A DNA stretch of 64,000 bases from Bacteroidales bacterium F22 (GTDB taxonomy: Bacteria; Bacteroidota; Bacteroidia; Bacteroidales; Bacteroidaceae), in the NCBI GenBank assembly GCA_029541985.1, contig CP095414.1, positions 2,763,001 through 2,827,000 on the forward strand. The letters run 5' to 3'. The position numbers and the translations under genes are program-made. The number at the start of each line of letters is the position of its first letter. Within the stretch, counting starts at the first letter, position 1. The notes beneath the pieces were generated by a model that saw nothing but the letters and a program-made list of their open reading frames with translations, was not told the DNA's origin and ran no database searches. Shown in pieces: positions 47,267 through 56,315 of this stretch.

Positions 47267-49665
47267 TAATATACCAATCAACTAAATCTGGTTTTGTAAA
47301 TGATGTTATAACCAATTCAATAGCAGATAATATACATAGGGCTTATAAGGGACATTTAGGTAGAAGAGCGTCGGAATCAGAATATAAATCATGGGAAAAT
47401 TCGATGCAACGGATGAGTAACATTGTTCTTGATGAAAATATCCCGTCTGATGCAGGAATAACCATAGAATATCAAATACCATTAACTTCAAAAAGGATTG
47501 ATTTTCTTCTTTCAGGCTACGACGAAGCTAAAAGAAAACAAGTTGTTATTGTTGAACTTAAACAGTGGGAAAAAGTAAAAAGGACTGAAAAAGAAGGGAT
47601 TGTTAGAACTTGGTTAGCTAAGAGGGAACGAGAAACTACTCATCCTTCCTATCAGGCTTGGTCATATGCAGCCATATTGCAAGAATATAACGCTACCGTT
47701 AGAGAGAAAAATATAGGTCTTAATCCATGTGCATACCTACATAATTGTAGTGAAAAAGATATCATTATGGATCCTTTTTATAGTGAATGTACTGATAGGG
47801 CCCCTGCTTTTCTTAAAGATGATGCTATTAATCTCCGAAATTTCATAAAGAAATTTATAAAGAAAGGAGATAATCAAGAAATTGCCTATGAAATAGAAAA
47901 TGGGCGTTTGCAACCTTCTAAACACTTAGCTGATACTGTGGAATCCATGCTGCAAGGGAATAGAGAATTTATTTTACTTGACAGTCAAAAAGTGATTTAC
48001 GAGGAAGCATTAATGTTAGCCAGCAAAGCTTCAGTTAACAGAAAACAGGTTCTAATTGTCAAGGGTGGACCTGGTACAGGGAAGAGTGTCATTGCAATCA
48101 ATCTTTTAGCTGAATTAGTGAAAAGAAAACAACTCGTCAAATATATATCAAAGAATGCTGCTCCTAGAGCTGTTTATTCTGTAAAGCTTAAAGGTGGTTT
48201 CAAAAAGAATGTTGTTGATTCTCTTTTTGGAGGGACAGGTAGTTATTTTGACTCAGATCCCAATACCTTTGATGTACTAGTAGTAGATGAGGCACATCGG
48301 TTAAATTTGAAAAGTGGACTCTACCAAAATAAAGGGAATAATCAGATAGAAGAAATTATTAATGCTTCTAAAGTTTCTATCTTTTTTGTTGACGACCATC
48401 AAAAAGTACATATTAAAGATATAGGGACATCAAAAAGCATAGAAGATATATCCAAAAAATTTAATGCTAAAATCTCATATGCGGAGTTGGATTCTCAATT
48501 CCGTTGTAACGGTGCTGATGGTTATCTAGCTTGGTTAGATAATATGCTTGGCATTAAAGATACTGCAAATATCACTCTATCAACAAAAGATTATGACTTC
48601 AAAGTATTTGATAATCCCGATGAATTAGTTGAAGCTATAAAGGAAAAGAATAAGAAAAAGAATAATGCTAGAATAGTTGCTGGGTATTGTTGGAATTGGG
48701 TTAGTAAAAAGAAACCAGAACTTTATGATATAACGCTTCCACCTTATAAATTTAAAATGAGATGGAATCTCACGAAAGATGGGAGCACATGGATTATTGC
48801 ACCTAATTCTATTAATGAAGCTGGATGTATACATACTTGTCAAGGTCTAGAATTAGATTACGTAGGCGTTATTGTAGGAAATGATATAACTTATAATAAA
48901 GACCATGTTATCACAAATCCTTCTATTAGGGCTTCAAGCGATAAGTCATTGATTGGTTTCAAAAAGCGTATGAAAGAAAAAGACCCATCGGTACTTGAAG
49001 AAACGGATGAAATCATAAAGAATACATACAGAACTTTAATGACAAGAGGTATGAAAGGATGTTATGTGTATTTTTGTGATAAAGCACTAGCTGAGTACTT
49101 TAAATCCATGATCATCCAAGATGAAAAACCTGAACAGCTTGAAATGCCTATTGAAGTTGAAAAAGAGACTGAAGTAAGAATAGAGCCAGAGGTAAATGAA
49201 AATGTGAAATTCATTGATTTCTTACCTGTATATAGTTTAAAGGCTGCTTGTGGATATTTCGGTGATGGAGAACTAGTTGAAGAATCAGGTTGGGTTGAAG
49301 TTGATGGAATAGGGCGTTTGAATAGAAATATGTTTGTGGTACAAGCAGTTGGTCATTCTATGGAACCTAGGATTAATGACCGAGACTATTGTGTCTTTAA
49401 TCGAGCTATTGCTGGGTCTAGAGAGGGCAAAATCGTTTTGGTTCAACACAATAATAATTACGATAGAAGTTATGAAGGTAGTTATTCTATAAAGGAATAT
49501 CATAGTCAGAAGAGTGTAAATCCAGAAACCGGTGAATGGGAACATTCAGTAATAGAATTGAAGCCTCTTAATTCTGATTTTAATCCTATAATTATTAATC
49601 AAGATGATACTTATGATGAGAGTTATCGAATCATTGGTGAGTTTGTTGGAGTAGTTGAGAAGTAG
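47263..49665 (+). CDS. nuclease - Schlafen-type helicase (DUF2075) - UmuD/LexA-like peptidase fusion
   Basis: Three modules are visible. Residues ~1-110 resemble a PD-(D/E)xK nuclease (D80, then E98-x-K100 in 'VIVELKQW'). Residues ~240-640 are a DUF2075 (Schlafen group 3) ATPase/helicase: Walker A 'GGPGTGKS' (268-275), Walker B 'VLVVDEAHRL', 'HTCQGLELDYVGVIVG', 'YRTLMTRGMKGCYVY'. Residues ~655-800 are an S24 peptidase: nucleophile S699 in 'VGHSMEP', Lys K744 in 'YSIKEY', and an upstream 'LKAACGYFG' with Cys663-Gly664. The 36-residue spacing Cys663-Ser699 equals UmuD Cys24-Ser60, so a self-cleavage site is plausible. Typical DUF2075 proteins lack this tail. Coupled to the MazG-like gene. Probable phage defence or DNA-damage response role. 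Confidence 0.85.
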   Translation: MIIYQSTKSGFVNDVITNSIADNIHRAYKGHLGRRASESEYKSWENSMQRMSNIVLDENIPSDAGITIEYQIPLTSKRIDFLLSGYDEAKRKQVVIVELKQWEKVKRTEKEGIVRTWLAKRERETTHPSYQAWSYAAILQEYNATVREKNIGLNPCAYLHNCSEKDIIMDPFYSECTDRAPAFLKDDAINLRNFIKKFIKKGDNQEIAYEIENGRLQPSKHLADTVESMLQGNREFILLDSQKVIYEEALMLASKASVNRKQVLIVKGGPGTGKSVIAINLLAELVKRKQLVKYISKNAAPRAVYSVKLKGGFKKNVVDSLFGGTGSYFDSDPNTFDVLVVDEAHRLNLKSGLYQNKGNNQIEEIINASKVSIFFVDDHQKVHIKDIGTSKSIEDISKKFNAKISYAELDSQFRCNGADGYLAWLDNMLGIKDTANITLSTKDYDFKVFDNPDELVEAIKEKNKKKNNARIVAGYCWNWVSKKKPELYDITLPPYKFKMRWNLTKDGSTWIIAPNSINEAGCIHTCQGLELDYVGVIVGNDITYNKDHVITNPSIRASSDKSLIGFKKRMKEKDPSVLEETDEIIKNTYRTLMTRGMKGCYVYFCDKALAEYFKSMIIQDEKPEQLEMPIEVEKETEVRIEPEVNENVKFIDFLPVYSLKAACGYFGDGELVEESGWVEVDGIGRLNRNMFVVQAVGHSMEPRINDRDYCVFNRAIAGSREGKIVLVQHNNNYDRSYEGSYSIKEYHSQKSVNPETGEWEHSVIELKPLNSDFNPIIINQDDTYDESYRIIGEFVGVVEK

Positions 49666-49712
49666 GTGGTTATGTATACTTATTTTACCTATGACAGAAA
49701 ATAATTAATATT

Positions 49713-51107
49713 ATGAATGAGTACTACTGTTTAGATATAGAATTTCCAGAGGTCAATTTTAGCTCTTATTTTAGAAAAGGTAAGACAGAGGTAAGCAAGA
49801 CTCATCATGCACATTTATACACAAGGCAAGATGAAATTGAACTTAGAATATTCTATGACAAGAGCAGTTATTTTGATAGTAAATTATTGTCTTGGTTTAA
49901 AGAAATAGATGGCAATAAATTTGGTTCATTCCTTAAGGTAGAAGTAACACAAAACTACAAAAACGAGGGGTTGAAAAGGATTGATATTTCAGGAGCTAAA
50001 TTGTGTGGTGCTTCCAGTAGTACTTCTTATTATGAAGGCAATAAGGGATATGTTATTTTAAAAATAGATAAAATAAAGTTGTATTGGAATACTAACGAAG
50101 AAAATAAAAATACAGCAGAATTTTATTTAGATGATAAAGGTTTTAGAGTCGTTAAAGCATTCTATTCTGTTTTTGGACCAAAAACATCTTCCGAAAATGA
50201 TTGGAAACTTGAAATTAGTAGAATGAATGATTCACATGAATTTTACGAACTTGGGAAGTCATTATTTCGTCCAGAATTCAGTTTTAGTTCAAGTGATAAT
50301 GAAAATGGTAGAGTGGCTACAATTCATAAGGAGCCGATAATCCAATTCAAATATCAAGATGACATAACAGAGGAAGAGGCCATTTTATATGGTGATGTGG
50401 TTTTGATGTTGGCTTCGTTTTATTATCATATTAAAATTGATTATAAGTTTCGTAGAATAAATCTATCTGAAAATACAATTACCATAAAAAATATTGAAGA
50501 AAAGAATTATTATGATACAAATGAAAATCTGTGCGAATTTGGATCTTATTTGAACTTCAATGAATTCCTACAAAAACATTGGCAAGAAGGAACTTTAGAA
50601 AATTATGAATTACTATCAAAAGCAATTTCGTTATTTAATCAATCGTATTTAGTTGACAGTTCTTCTGCATTTTTAATCCGTTACAACATAATTGAAATTT
50701 GTGATAAGCAAAAACGAGGTAACGGCAATTTTACATATATGTTGAATAAAAAGCAAATACAAGCAAAACAAGAAGAAGCCTTAGACATTTTATTGGGTAT
50801 GATAAAACCAGATGAACACGAAGAATTTAAAACTCGTTGGGGAAATATTCAATCATCTTTGAAGAACAAACCAATGAAAGACCAACTGGTTTCGTTTCTT
50901 AAAAGTCAAAATCTGAATCTACTAACTTTTCCTGTAAAGGTCGAAGATTTGAGAAAAATGAGAAATAATATCACTCATGGGAGTATCAATAAAGTAGTTC
51001 CAGCTCAACTTAGAAAAGCAAATATTTTGTTATGCAGGATTAGTGTAATACTAATTCTAAACTTAATGGGTATTAAAGATTGGAAATTAGATACTGAAAT
51101 CAAATAA
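49713..51107 (+). CDS. HEPN-domain protein, ApeA-like
   Basis: Two-part protein: a beta-rich N-terminal region (~residues 1-240) and a helical C-terminal HEPN-like domain. The HEPN RNase signature Rx4H is present as R417-NNIT-H422 in 'MRNNITHGS', preceded by 'DQLVSFLKSQ' helices and followed by a hydrophobic helix. The layout resembles ApeA-type abortive infection proteins, in which the N-terminal domain senses and the HEPN domain cuts RNA. It starts 47 bp after the helicase fusion, same strand. The family assignment is by eye and could be a related but separate HEPN family. Confidence 0.65.
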   Translation: MNEYYCLDIEFPEVNFSSYFRKGKTEVSKTHHAHLYTRQDEIELRIFYDKSSYFDSKLLSWFKEIDGNKFGSFLKVEVTQNYKNEGLKRIDISGAKLCGASSSTSYYEGNKGYVILKIDKIKLYWNTNEENKNTAEFYLDDKGFRVVKAFYSVFGPKTSSENDWKLEISRMNDSHEFYELGKSLFRPEFSFSSSDNENGRVATIHKEPIIQFKYQDDITEEEAILYGDVVLMLASFYYHIKIDYKFRRINLSENTITIKNIEEKNYYDTNENLCEFGSYLNFNEFLQKHWQEGTLENYELLSKAISLFNQSYLVDSSSAFLIRYNIIEICDKQKRGNGNFTYMLNKKQIQAKQEEALDILLGMIKPDEHEEFKTRWGNIQSSLKNKPMKDQLVSFLKSQNLNLLTFPVKVEDLRKMRNNITHGSINKVVPAQLRKANILLCRISVILILNLMGIKDWKLDTEIK

Positions 51108-51287
51108 AACAGACCTCAAAATACTCATTGATGTATATGAAAAGCCATAATTCTCTTCAATAATTAGAATGATAAGTAAGTTACTTATGAATAAATGTTT
51201 TTATGCAATTTATTGAGAAATCCCCAGTAATTATTTGTCAAGTGTTTGTTATGATATTTTTTTTAATTTATTAAAAAAAGAAAGATA

Positions 51288-53060
51288 ATGGAAATAGAAA
51301 GACTTACTACATTAGCATTTTCAATGTATACTAACAAAGGGGCTTATGCTCTTTTACTTGGTGCTGGAATCTCACGTTCAGCGCATATTCCATCAGGATG
51401 GGAAGTAGTAAATATACTTATAGAAAAATTGGCTGCTACAAAAAAAATCACTAATGAAGATGATTGGCACAAATGGTATAAGAATAAATATGGTCATTTT
51501 GCCAGCTATTCGTCTTTACTGGAATCATTAGCGAAAACATCTACTGAACGTGTACAGTTAATGAAGGGTTTCTTTGAGCCAACAGAAGAAGAAAAAGAAT
51601 TAGGTTGGAAAGTGCCAACAAAAGCTCACAGAGCTATAGCAAAGTTAGCTAAGAAGGGCTATATACGCGTTGTTTTTACAACCAACTTTGACCGTTTACT
51701 CGAACGTGCACTCGAGATGGAAGGTATAACTCCACAGGTGATATCCCAAGAGAGTGATCTTGAAAAATCTACTCCTATTATTCATAGTAAGACTATTACT
51801 GTCATTAAGATAAATGGCGATTATATTGGTTGTAATTTTCGAAATACGACCGAAGAGTTGAGTGATTATCCCGAATCAATGAAGAATTATGTTCGACAAA
51901 CCTTAGACGATTATGGTCTTATTACTTGCGGATGGTCAGCTGAGTGGGATAAAGGATTGATTAATATTATTAATAGTCTATCATCTCCACGTTATAATTC
52001 CTTTTTTACTACCTTAGGAGAAGCAAGTGATTCTATGAGAACTTTGGCTAAGTCCAGACACGGCGAAGTTATGCAAATAGACGGTGCTGATGAATTATTT
52101 TCTGAACTTTTTGAACAAGTTTCAGCATTGGAGAAAATTAATGTAAGCAATAGCATAAGTAATGATATGATGATGTCAAGAGTAAAAAAATACTTGTCAT
52201 CTGATTCATATAAGATAGAATTTTCAGATTTGATAGAAAAAATGGGTACAGAAGCTTATGATAAGATAATGGCTAAAGCCAATTTTAATTTTCTTCTTAC
52301 TCCAGAGTTGTTTTCTTCTTATTTAGAAATACATCATAAGGCTGTAAAGCCGTTGCTTGATGCAGCTATACTTTCTGTCCGATGGGGTAAATCATATCAT
52401 ATTGAGGTGTTTGGAGATATTCTGATTAAATTATGTACAAAACCTTTCATAGCTGGGGAATCTAGAAGGGAAGGTACTCAATATCTACATTCTTTAGGTG
52501 CTACTTTTTTGCTAAATGCAATAGGTATAGCTTGTGTGAAATATGAACGTTTTACAGAATTAAACAAAATATTGAAGCTAAGTGTACCTGCTGAAAATTT
52601 TACGGGATCTAATGATAGAGAATCATTGTTGTCTTTACTTGTAAAACAATATTGGAATCCGGATACCTTAAAGTATTTAACTGGAACAACTAAATATTAC
52701 CCATGGAGTTTTATTCTTATTGAACAGTTACGTTCTCATTTTAATGGATATTTTACTGTTGATTCTGAATATGAAAATACTTTTTATATATGGGAACATT
52801 TGGAATCTCTTATTTATGGATATAATAGAAATCCGTCTCAGTTGTTTTATGTTCCAGGAGGTCAATTTCTCTATAGTAGAATGAATTATGAACTGTATAG
52901 TGATAGCAAAGAACCTTACTGTGTTTTTTTTAATAGTGCAGATAAATTGAAAGAAGAATGGGAGCCTATCAAGCAAGGTTTGTTTGGTCGTAGTTATGAT
53001 CAGTACAAGAATATTTTTGACCTAGCAGAAGAATATTACAAAAAAACCATGAGGCATTAA
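51288..53060 (+). CDS. SIR2-domain defence-like protein
   Basis: N-terminal ~270 residues are a SIR2-type NAD-binding domain: 'LLGAGISRSAHIPSGW' (GAGIS at 25-29) and 'FTTNFDRLLE' (N133, D135). The position where many defence sirtuins have KxHG carries 'IKINGDY' (N176 instead of His), so catalysis needs checking. The remaining ~320 residues are helical and unrecognised. SIR2 proteins of this kind deplete NAD+ during phage infection in Thoeris, DSR and SIR2-HerA systems. The ATG at 51288 follows a 180 bp AT-rich gap in which no clear promoter is seen. Converges with the zinc-ribbon gene. Confidence 0.78.
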   Translation: MEIERLTTLAFSMYTNKGAYALLLGAGISRSAHIPSGWEVVNILIEKLAATKKITNEDDWHKWYKNKYGHFASYSSLLESLAKTSTERVQLMKGFFEPTEEEKELGWKVPTKAHRAIAKLAKKGYIRVVFTTNFDRLLERALEMEGITPQVISQESDLEKSTPIIHSKTITVIKINGDYIGCNFRNTTEELSDYPESMKNYVRQTLDDYGLITCGWSAEWDKGLINIINSLSSPRYNSFFTTLGEASDSMRTLAKSRHGEVMQIDGADELFSELFEQVSALEKINVSNSISNDMMMSRVKKYLSSDSYKIEFSDLIEKMGTEAYDKIMAKANFNFLLTPELFSSYLEIHHKAVKPLLDAAILSVRWGKSYHIEVFGDILIKLCTKPFIAGESRREGTQYLHSLGATFLLNAIGIACVKYERFTELNKILKLSVPAENFTGSNDRESLLSLLVKQYWNPDTLKYLTGTTKYYPWSFILIEQLRSHFNGYFTVDSEYENTFYIWEHLESLIYGYNRNPSQLFYVPGGQFLYSRMNYELYSDSKEPYCVFFNSADKLKEEWEPIKQGLFGRSYDQYKNIFDLAEEYYKKTMRH

Positions 53061-53140
53061 TCTTTATTAAAGAACAATAAGAATCTGTTGTACACAAAGT
53101 TAGACTAAATTGTTAACACGCCCCCAATAAGCTATTTAAA

Positions 53141-55315
53141 TTAGATTACTTCCTTATTACGGGGTGTATTATGACATTTAGGACAGCCTTTACTTCTTGA
53201 TAGATTGTATGGGAAAGGGCTCCATATATATCCACAAATATTACATTTACACATAACTCTTTCACTTGACTTCTGATAATCACTAATGAGTTCAATATTT
53301 GAAAATCTCTTTTGCAATTCTTTTTTATATGTTAAAGGTGATTTCTTATTGCCAGAACATTCAGGACAGCCAGAATTTAAACGAGCTCTACTATATACAC
53401 TTGCTAGATATGGTTGATGGTCTGGATTTGAACATTTCCATAAAATTTTTTTACTTGATCCCAACGAGACCTCGCACGGAAGAAATTTGTTTTTGTTACT
53501 CCATTCTGAGGCTAAATCTGGTAGTAAATATTCAACGCTTGTTTTATAATCAACTTGTTTGCCATGGCAAACAGCACAACCTGATTTGCGTTTAACTCTG
53601 TATGCTATAGTTGCTCTGTAACTGTGTGGCTTCCCATTATTACAATGCCAAAAGAATTTCCTTGTTGAATCTATTCCAATATTTTCAGGAATATAACCTG
53701 TGGAATTATTTAATTCATAATTCCATTCTGTAGCTATGTTTGGGTATAAGGATGCTAAACTTTCTAACTGGTGGAATGCTTGATGTGCACAATATTTGCA
53801 ACCTTTTCCTTGCAAATGCTCAGATGGATATTGCTTAAACGCACCATGCTTCTTGCATATAATTGTAACTTCAGTTTTAGCATTTAAATAATTCACTTGA
53901 GAATAGTCATATTTATCACCATGAGTTCTCTTTGCTTCTTTTATCCATTCCTCTGTCGAATAATGATGCCTTTTGGCACAAATACTACATCCATAACCTT
54001 TGCTTATACTTTTTATCGGAGCTTCCCATTTATGTTCGTTATTATGTGGGCAAATCCACCATACAGTTTTATCAGACATTGGAGAAACCATTTTAGGAGT
54101 CAAAGGGGCATTCGCTTTAGTATCCCATATTGCTTTTAAAAGATGTTCGTTTATCTTTTGCTTTTCCTCATATGCGGCAAAACTGTCTTCATATGAGATA
54201 TTGTACACATCGGCATATACGTTATTAGCAATCTTTTGTATATTAATATCTATTGGAGTACTATACGTGATAGAATATGTAACGGAGAGAAAGTTTAGAA
54301 GTTTCTCAATCACTTTTGTTAGTTCAATATTATCATATGAATATTTGTAGATGAATATAGAACATGTCTCTTCGGACATTGGGAAACATCCATTCTCCCT
54401 TATTCTAATTAAGTTAATTCCTTCTTTATGTACGAATTTGTTTTTCTTATAATCCTTAATGATTTTTTCTTTCGATTTGTGATAATATTCTCCATCATAT
54501 TCAATGGCAACTTTAATAGATGGAATATAGATGTCTACTTCATATTTATGAATTTTGTACCTATTTATGGCATCGGGAAAGAATTCTTTTATGTAGTGAA
54601 ATATCACTTGCTCAGGAAATGAAGTTTGAGTACCTTTCGTACAATTAGGACACCCTCTATTCAACTGGCTTCTGTTGGAAATTTTTGCTTCCCATTTATG
54701 ACCACATTTGAAGCAAATCCAGTTTGCATATTTGTTAGAATTAACAAAAAAAGTTTCTGGCGTTTTAATTCCATTACTTTCATAATCCCATTCTTCAGCT
54801 AAATCAGGTTTCCTTATTGCTAATGAATTTTCTATTGTTAATTTCTGATGCGAACAGTAAGGGCAGTTTCCACCTTTACCATTTACTTTGTTGTTGGGAG
54901 ATGATTGATAATTGTGTCCCTGTGGACATATCCACCAATATTTACCTTGTTTGCTATTTCTATGCGGAGGTATAGTATCTGGATCAACCGTATTTTTGTT
55001 ATAATCCCATTCTTTTGCAACAAGATCTGGATATAAAGCTATTAAACTATTATATCCGGGAATAATTATTCTTCCTAAGCAGATAGGACATTTATTTGTC
55101 TTTGTGTTTTGCCTACTGGGAGCAGTACGATTACATATTCTTGCAAGATATGATTTTTTGCATATTGGACATTTCCAATAGACTTTTTTATGTGAACCTG
55201 CAGTAACTGAGGCAAGATCAAGAGATTTGTTTCTCTCGAAGTCCCATTCTTTTGCTAAATCGGGAAATAAGAATTCAAGCGATTTTTCGTATTCTATCTT
55301 ATTATTTGCAGTCAT
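53141..55315 (-). CDS. zinc-ribbon array protein with embedded nuclease domain
   Basis: About eight CxxC...CxxC zinc-ribbon/treble-clef units, many with the repeated core 'DLA-EW' + 'W-C' + 'CP-C' (PF14311-like), three before and five after a central restriction-like domain (about residues 230-320). The latter has 'YEVDIYIPSIKVAIEYDGEYYH', shortened here as VDIYIP...VAIEYDGEYYH, matching DUF559/Vsr-type D...ExDG..H nuclease motifs. One ribbon ('THGDKYDYSQVNY') looks like repeats of phage homing nucleases. DNA cleavage with modular recognition is inferred. The ATG at 55315 fits the predicted promoter; the longer frame would begin upstream of the transcript start. Confidence 0.75.
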   Translation of the reverse strand: MTANNKIEYEKSLEFLFPDLAKEWDFERNKSLDLASVTAGSHKKVYWKCPICKKSYLARICNRTAPSRQNTKTNKCPICLGRIIIPGYNSLIALYPDLVAKEWDYNKNTVDPDTIPPHRNSKQGKYWWICPQGHNYQSSPNNKVNGKGGNCPYCSHQKLTIENSLAIRKPDLAEEWDYESNGIKTPETFFVNSNKYANWICFKCGHKWEAKISNRSQLNRGCPNCTKGTQTSFPEQVIFHYIKEFFPDAINRYKIHKYEVDIYIPSIKVAIEYDGEYYHKSKEKIIKDYKKNKFVHKEGINLIRIRENGCFPMSEETCSIFIYKYSYDNIELTKVIEKLLNFLSVTYSITYSTPIDINIQKIANNVYADVYNISYEDSFAAYEEKQKINEHLLKAIWDTKANAPLTPKMVSPMSDKTVWWICPHNNEHKWEAPIKSISKGYGCSICAKRHHYSTEEWIKEAKRTHGDKYDYSQVNYLNAKTEVTIICKKHGAFKQYPSEHLQGKGCKYCAHQAFHQLESLASLYPNIATEWNYELNNSTGYIPENIGIDSTRKFFWHCNNGKPHSYRATIAYRVKRKSGCAVCHGKQVDYKTSVEYLLPDLASEWSNKNKFLPCEVSLGSSKKILWKCSNPDHQPYLASVYSRARLNSGCPECSGNKKSPLTYKKELQKRFSNIELISDYQKSSERVMCKCNICGYIWSPFPYNLSRSKGCPKCHNTPRNKEVI

Positions 55316-55345
55316 TTTTTTAGATTTTCGGACTTTATAAAAATA

Positions 55346-55376
55346 CAAAATTAATCACTTGTACTAAGTAGTCAAA
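55346..55376 (-). promoter_or_regulatory. promoter of the zinc-ribbon nuclease gene
   Basis: On the minus strand TTTG (55376-55373), exactly 19 bp spacer, TAATTTTG (55353-55346), with the ATG about 30 bp downstream. The -33 box lies within the left arm of the palindrome 55369-55400. Confidence 0.78.
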
Positions 55377-55400
55377 GAATCATTTATTATTCTTTGACTA
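55369..55400. promoter_or_regulatory. 32 bp palindrome over the -33 box (candidate operator)
   Basis: TAGTCAAAGAAT (55369-55380) and ATTCTTTGACTA (55389-55400) form a perfect 12 bp inverted repeat around an 8 bp centre. No T-run follows on either side, which argues against a terminator. Overlap with the -33 element suggests binding of a dimeric repressor. Confidence 0.65.
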
Positions 55401-55443
55401 TAATAATAGATCTTGTCCTATGTGCTCAGCAATAAAATAATCG

Positions 55444-55716
55444 ATGCCTAAAAAGCGCTATCTTCAATGTGATGGATTTGCTGCATATACATAGCTAACT
55501 AAAGAAAGTAATGAGGATATCATCCTGATAAATTGCCTTACTTATAGCCGAAGAAAGTTTTTCGATGAACAGAAAGAAAAGACTAATCTTAATGGTTTAA
55601 AGTGCTATGCAGAACGAAGAGAATTATTGCCTGACAGATGTACTCACTCGTCCACCCTACATGCTTCAAAAAAAGAAGATCTACATGGTTTACTTCCTAC
55701 CATCTGGAAGCTGTAA
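55444..55716 (+). pseudogene. IS66-family transposase remnant
   Basis: Decayed fragment of an IS66 transposase (TnpC). One frame reads 'KKRYLQCDGFAAYT', an in-frame TAG (55492-55494), then 'IILINCLTYSRRKFFDEQK' up to TAA at 55714. This matches the conserved IS66 segment 'YLQTDGYAAY ... NCLAHARRKFFEA' in order and spacing. The rest of the transposase and the accessory tnpA/tnpB genes are absent. An IS66-type end follows 68 bp downstream. Confidence 0.75.
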
Positions 55717-55783
55717 AAATGAGAATATAGTCTCACTTTACCAATTGTGTCTCTATTATCTCAATTATTATCTCAATAGGGTG

Positions 55784-55802
55784 TAGTTTAGCGGACACTT
55801 AC
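55784..55802 (-). repeat. IS66-type terminal inverted repeat (right end)
   Basis: Reads GTAAGTGTCCGCTAAACTA on the minus strand, beginning with the GTAA typical of IS66 ends, with the transposase remnant on its inner side. A near-identical copy in opposite orientation is at 62652-62670 (18 of 19 bases). Confidence 0.7.
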
Positions 55803-56315
55803 ATTAAAAAACACATCATAATCTAATGCTTTTTCAATTTTTTAGGTGACGTTGGAACATATAAAGTGTATGTATGAATTTTGAATTGTATCAGTATATT
55901 TCACGAAAAGGTAAAGTATAGCAAATTTCCCCTTCTTTCACTAGTTCTTTTTGTGAATCTAATTATTTCTTTACCCTATTAGAATTCCATCTATTAAAAG
56001 TTCAGAAGCTTCTTAACCCAACTAAAAATATTTAAACTTATGACAAGTTACCAAGTAACCCTTCTCATACTTTACTTCTGATTGATTCAATTTCTCTAAG
56101 AACGAGATTCTTTAACTCCTGTAATCAACTAAGAAATCATAGTCTAGATTTAATCCTATTATAAACAGTTAGTTTTTGTCAAAAATGGTTTGATTTGTTA
56201 CTAACTCATTATATACTGAGTTTTTTTAAGTAAAAAGAATGAATATTTATTATTTTGGCATAATATTTGTTTTAATTACGTAAATTAAAACACTGAATAA
56301 TAAATAATAAGTCCT
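55803..56315. other. 513 bp non-coding, AT-rich region
   Basis: No ORF, RNA gene or clear repeat recognised. The last 80 bp before the DUF3800 gene contain TTTTGGCATAATATTTG, which resembles but does not exactly match the promoter consensus. Confidence 0.5.
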
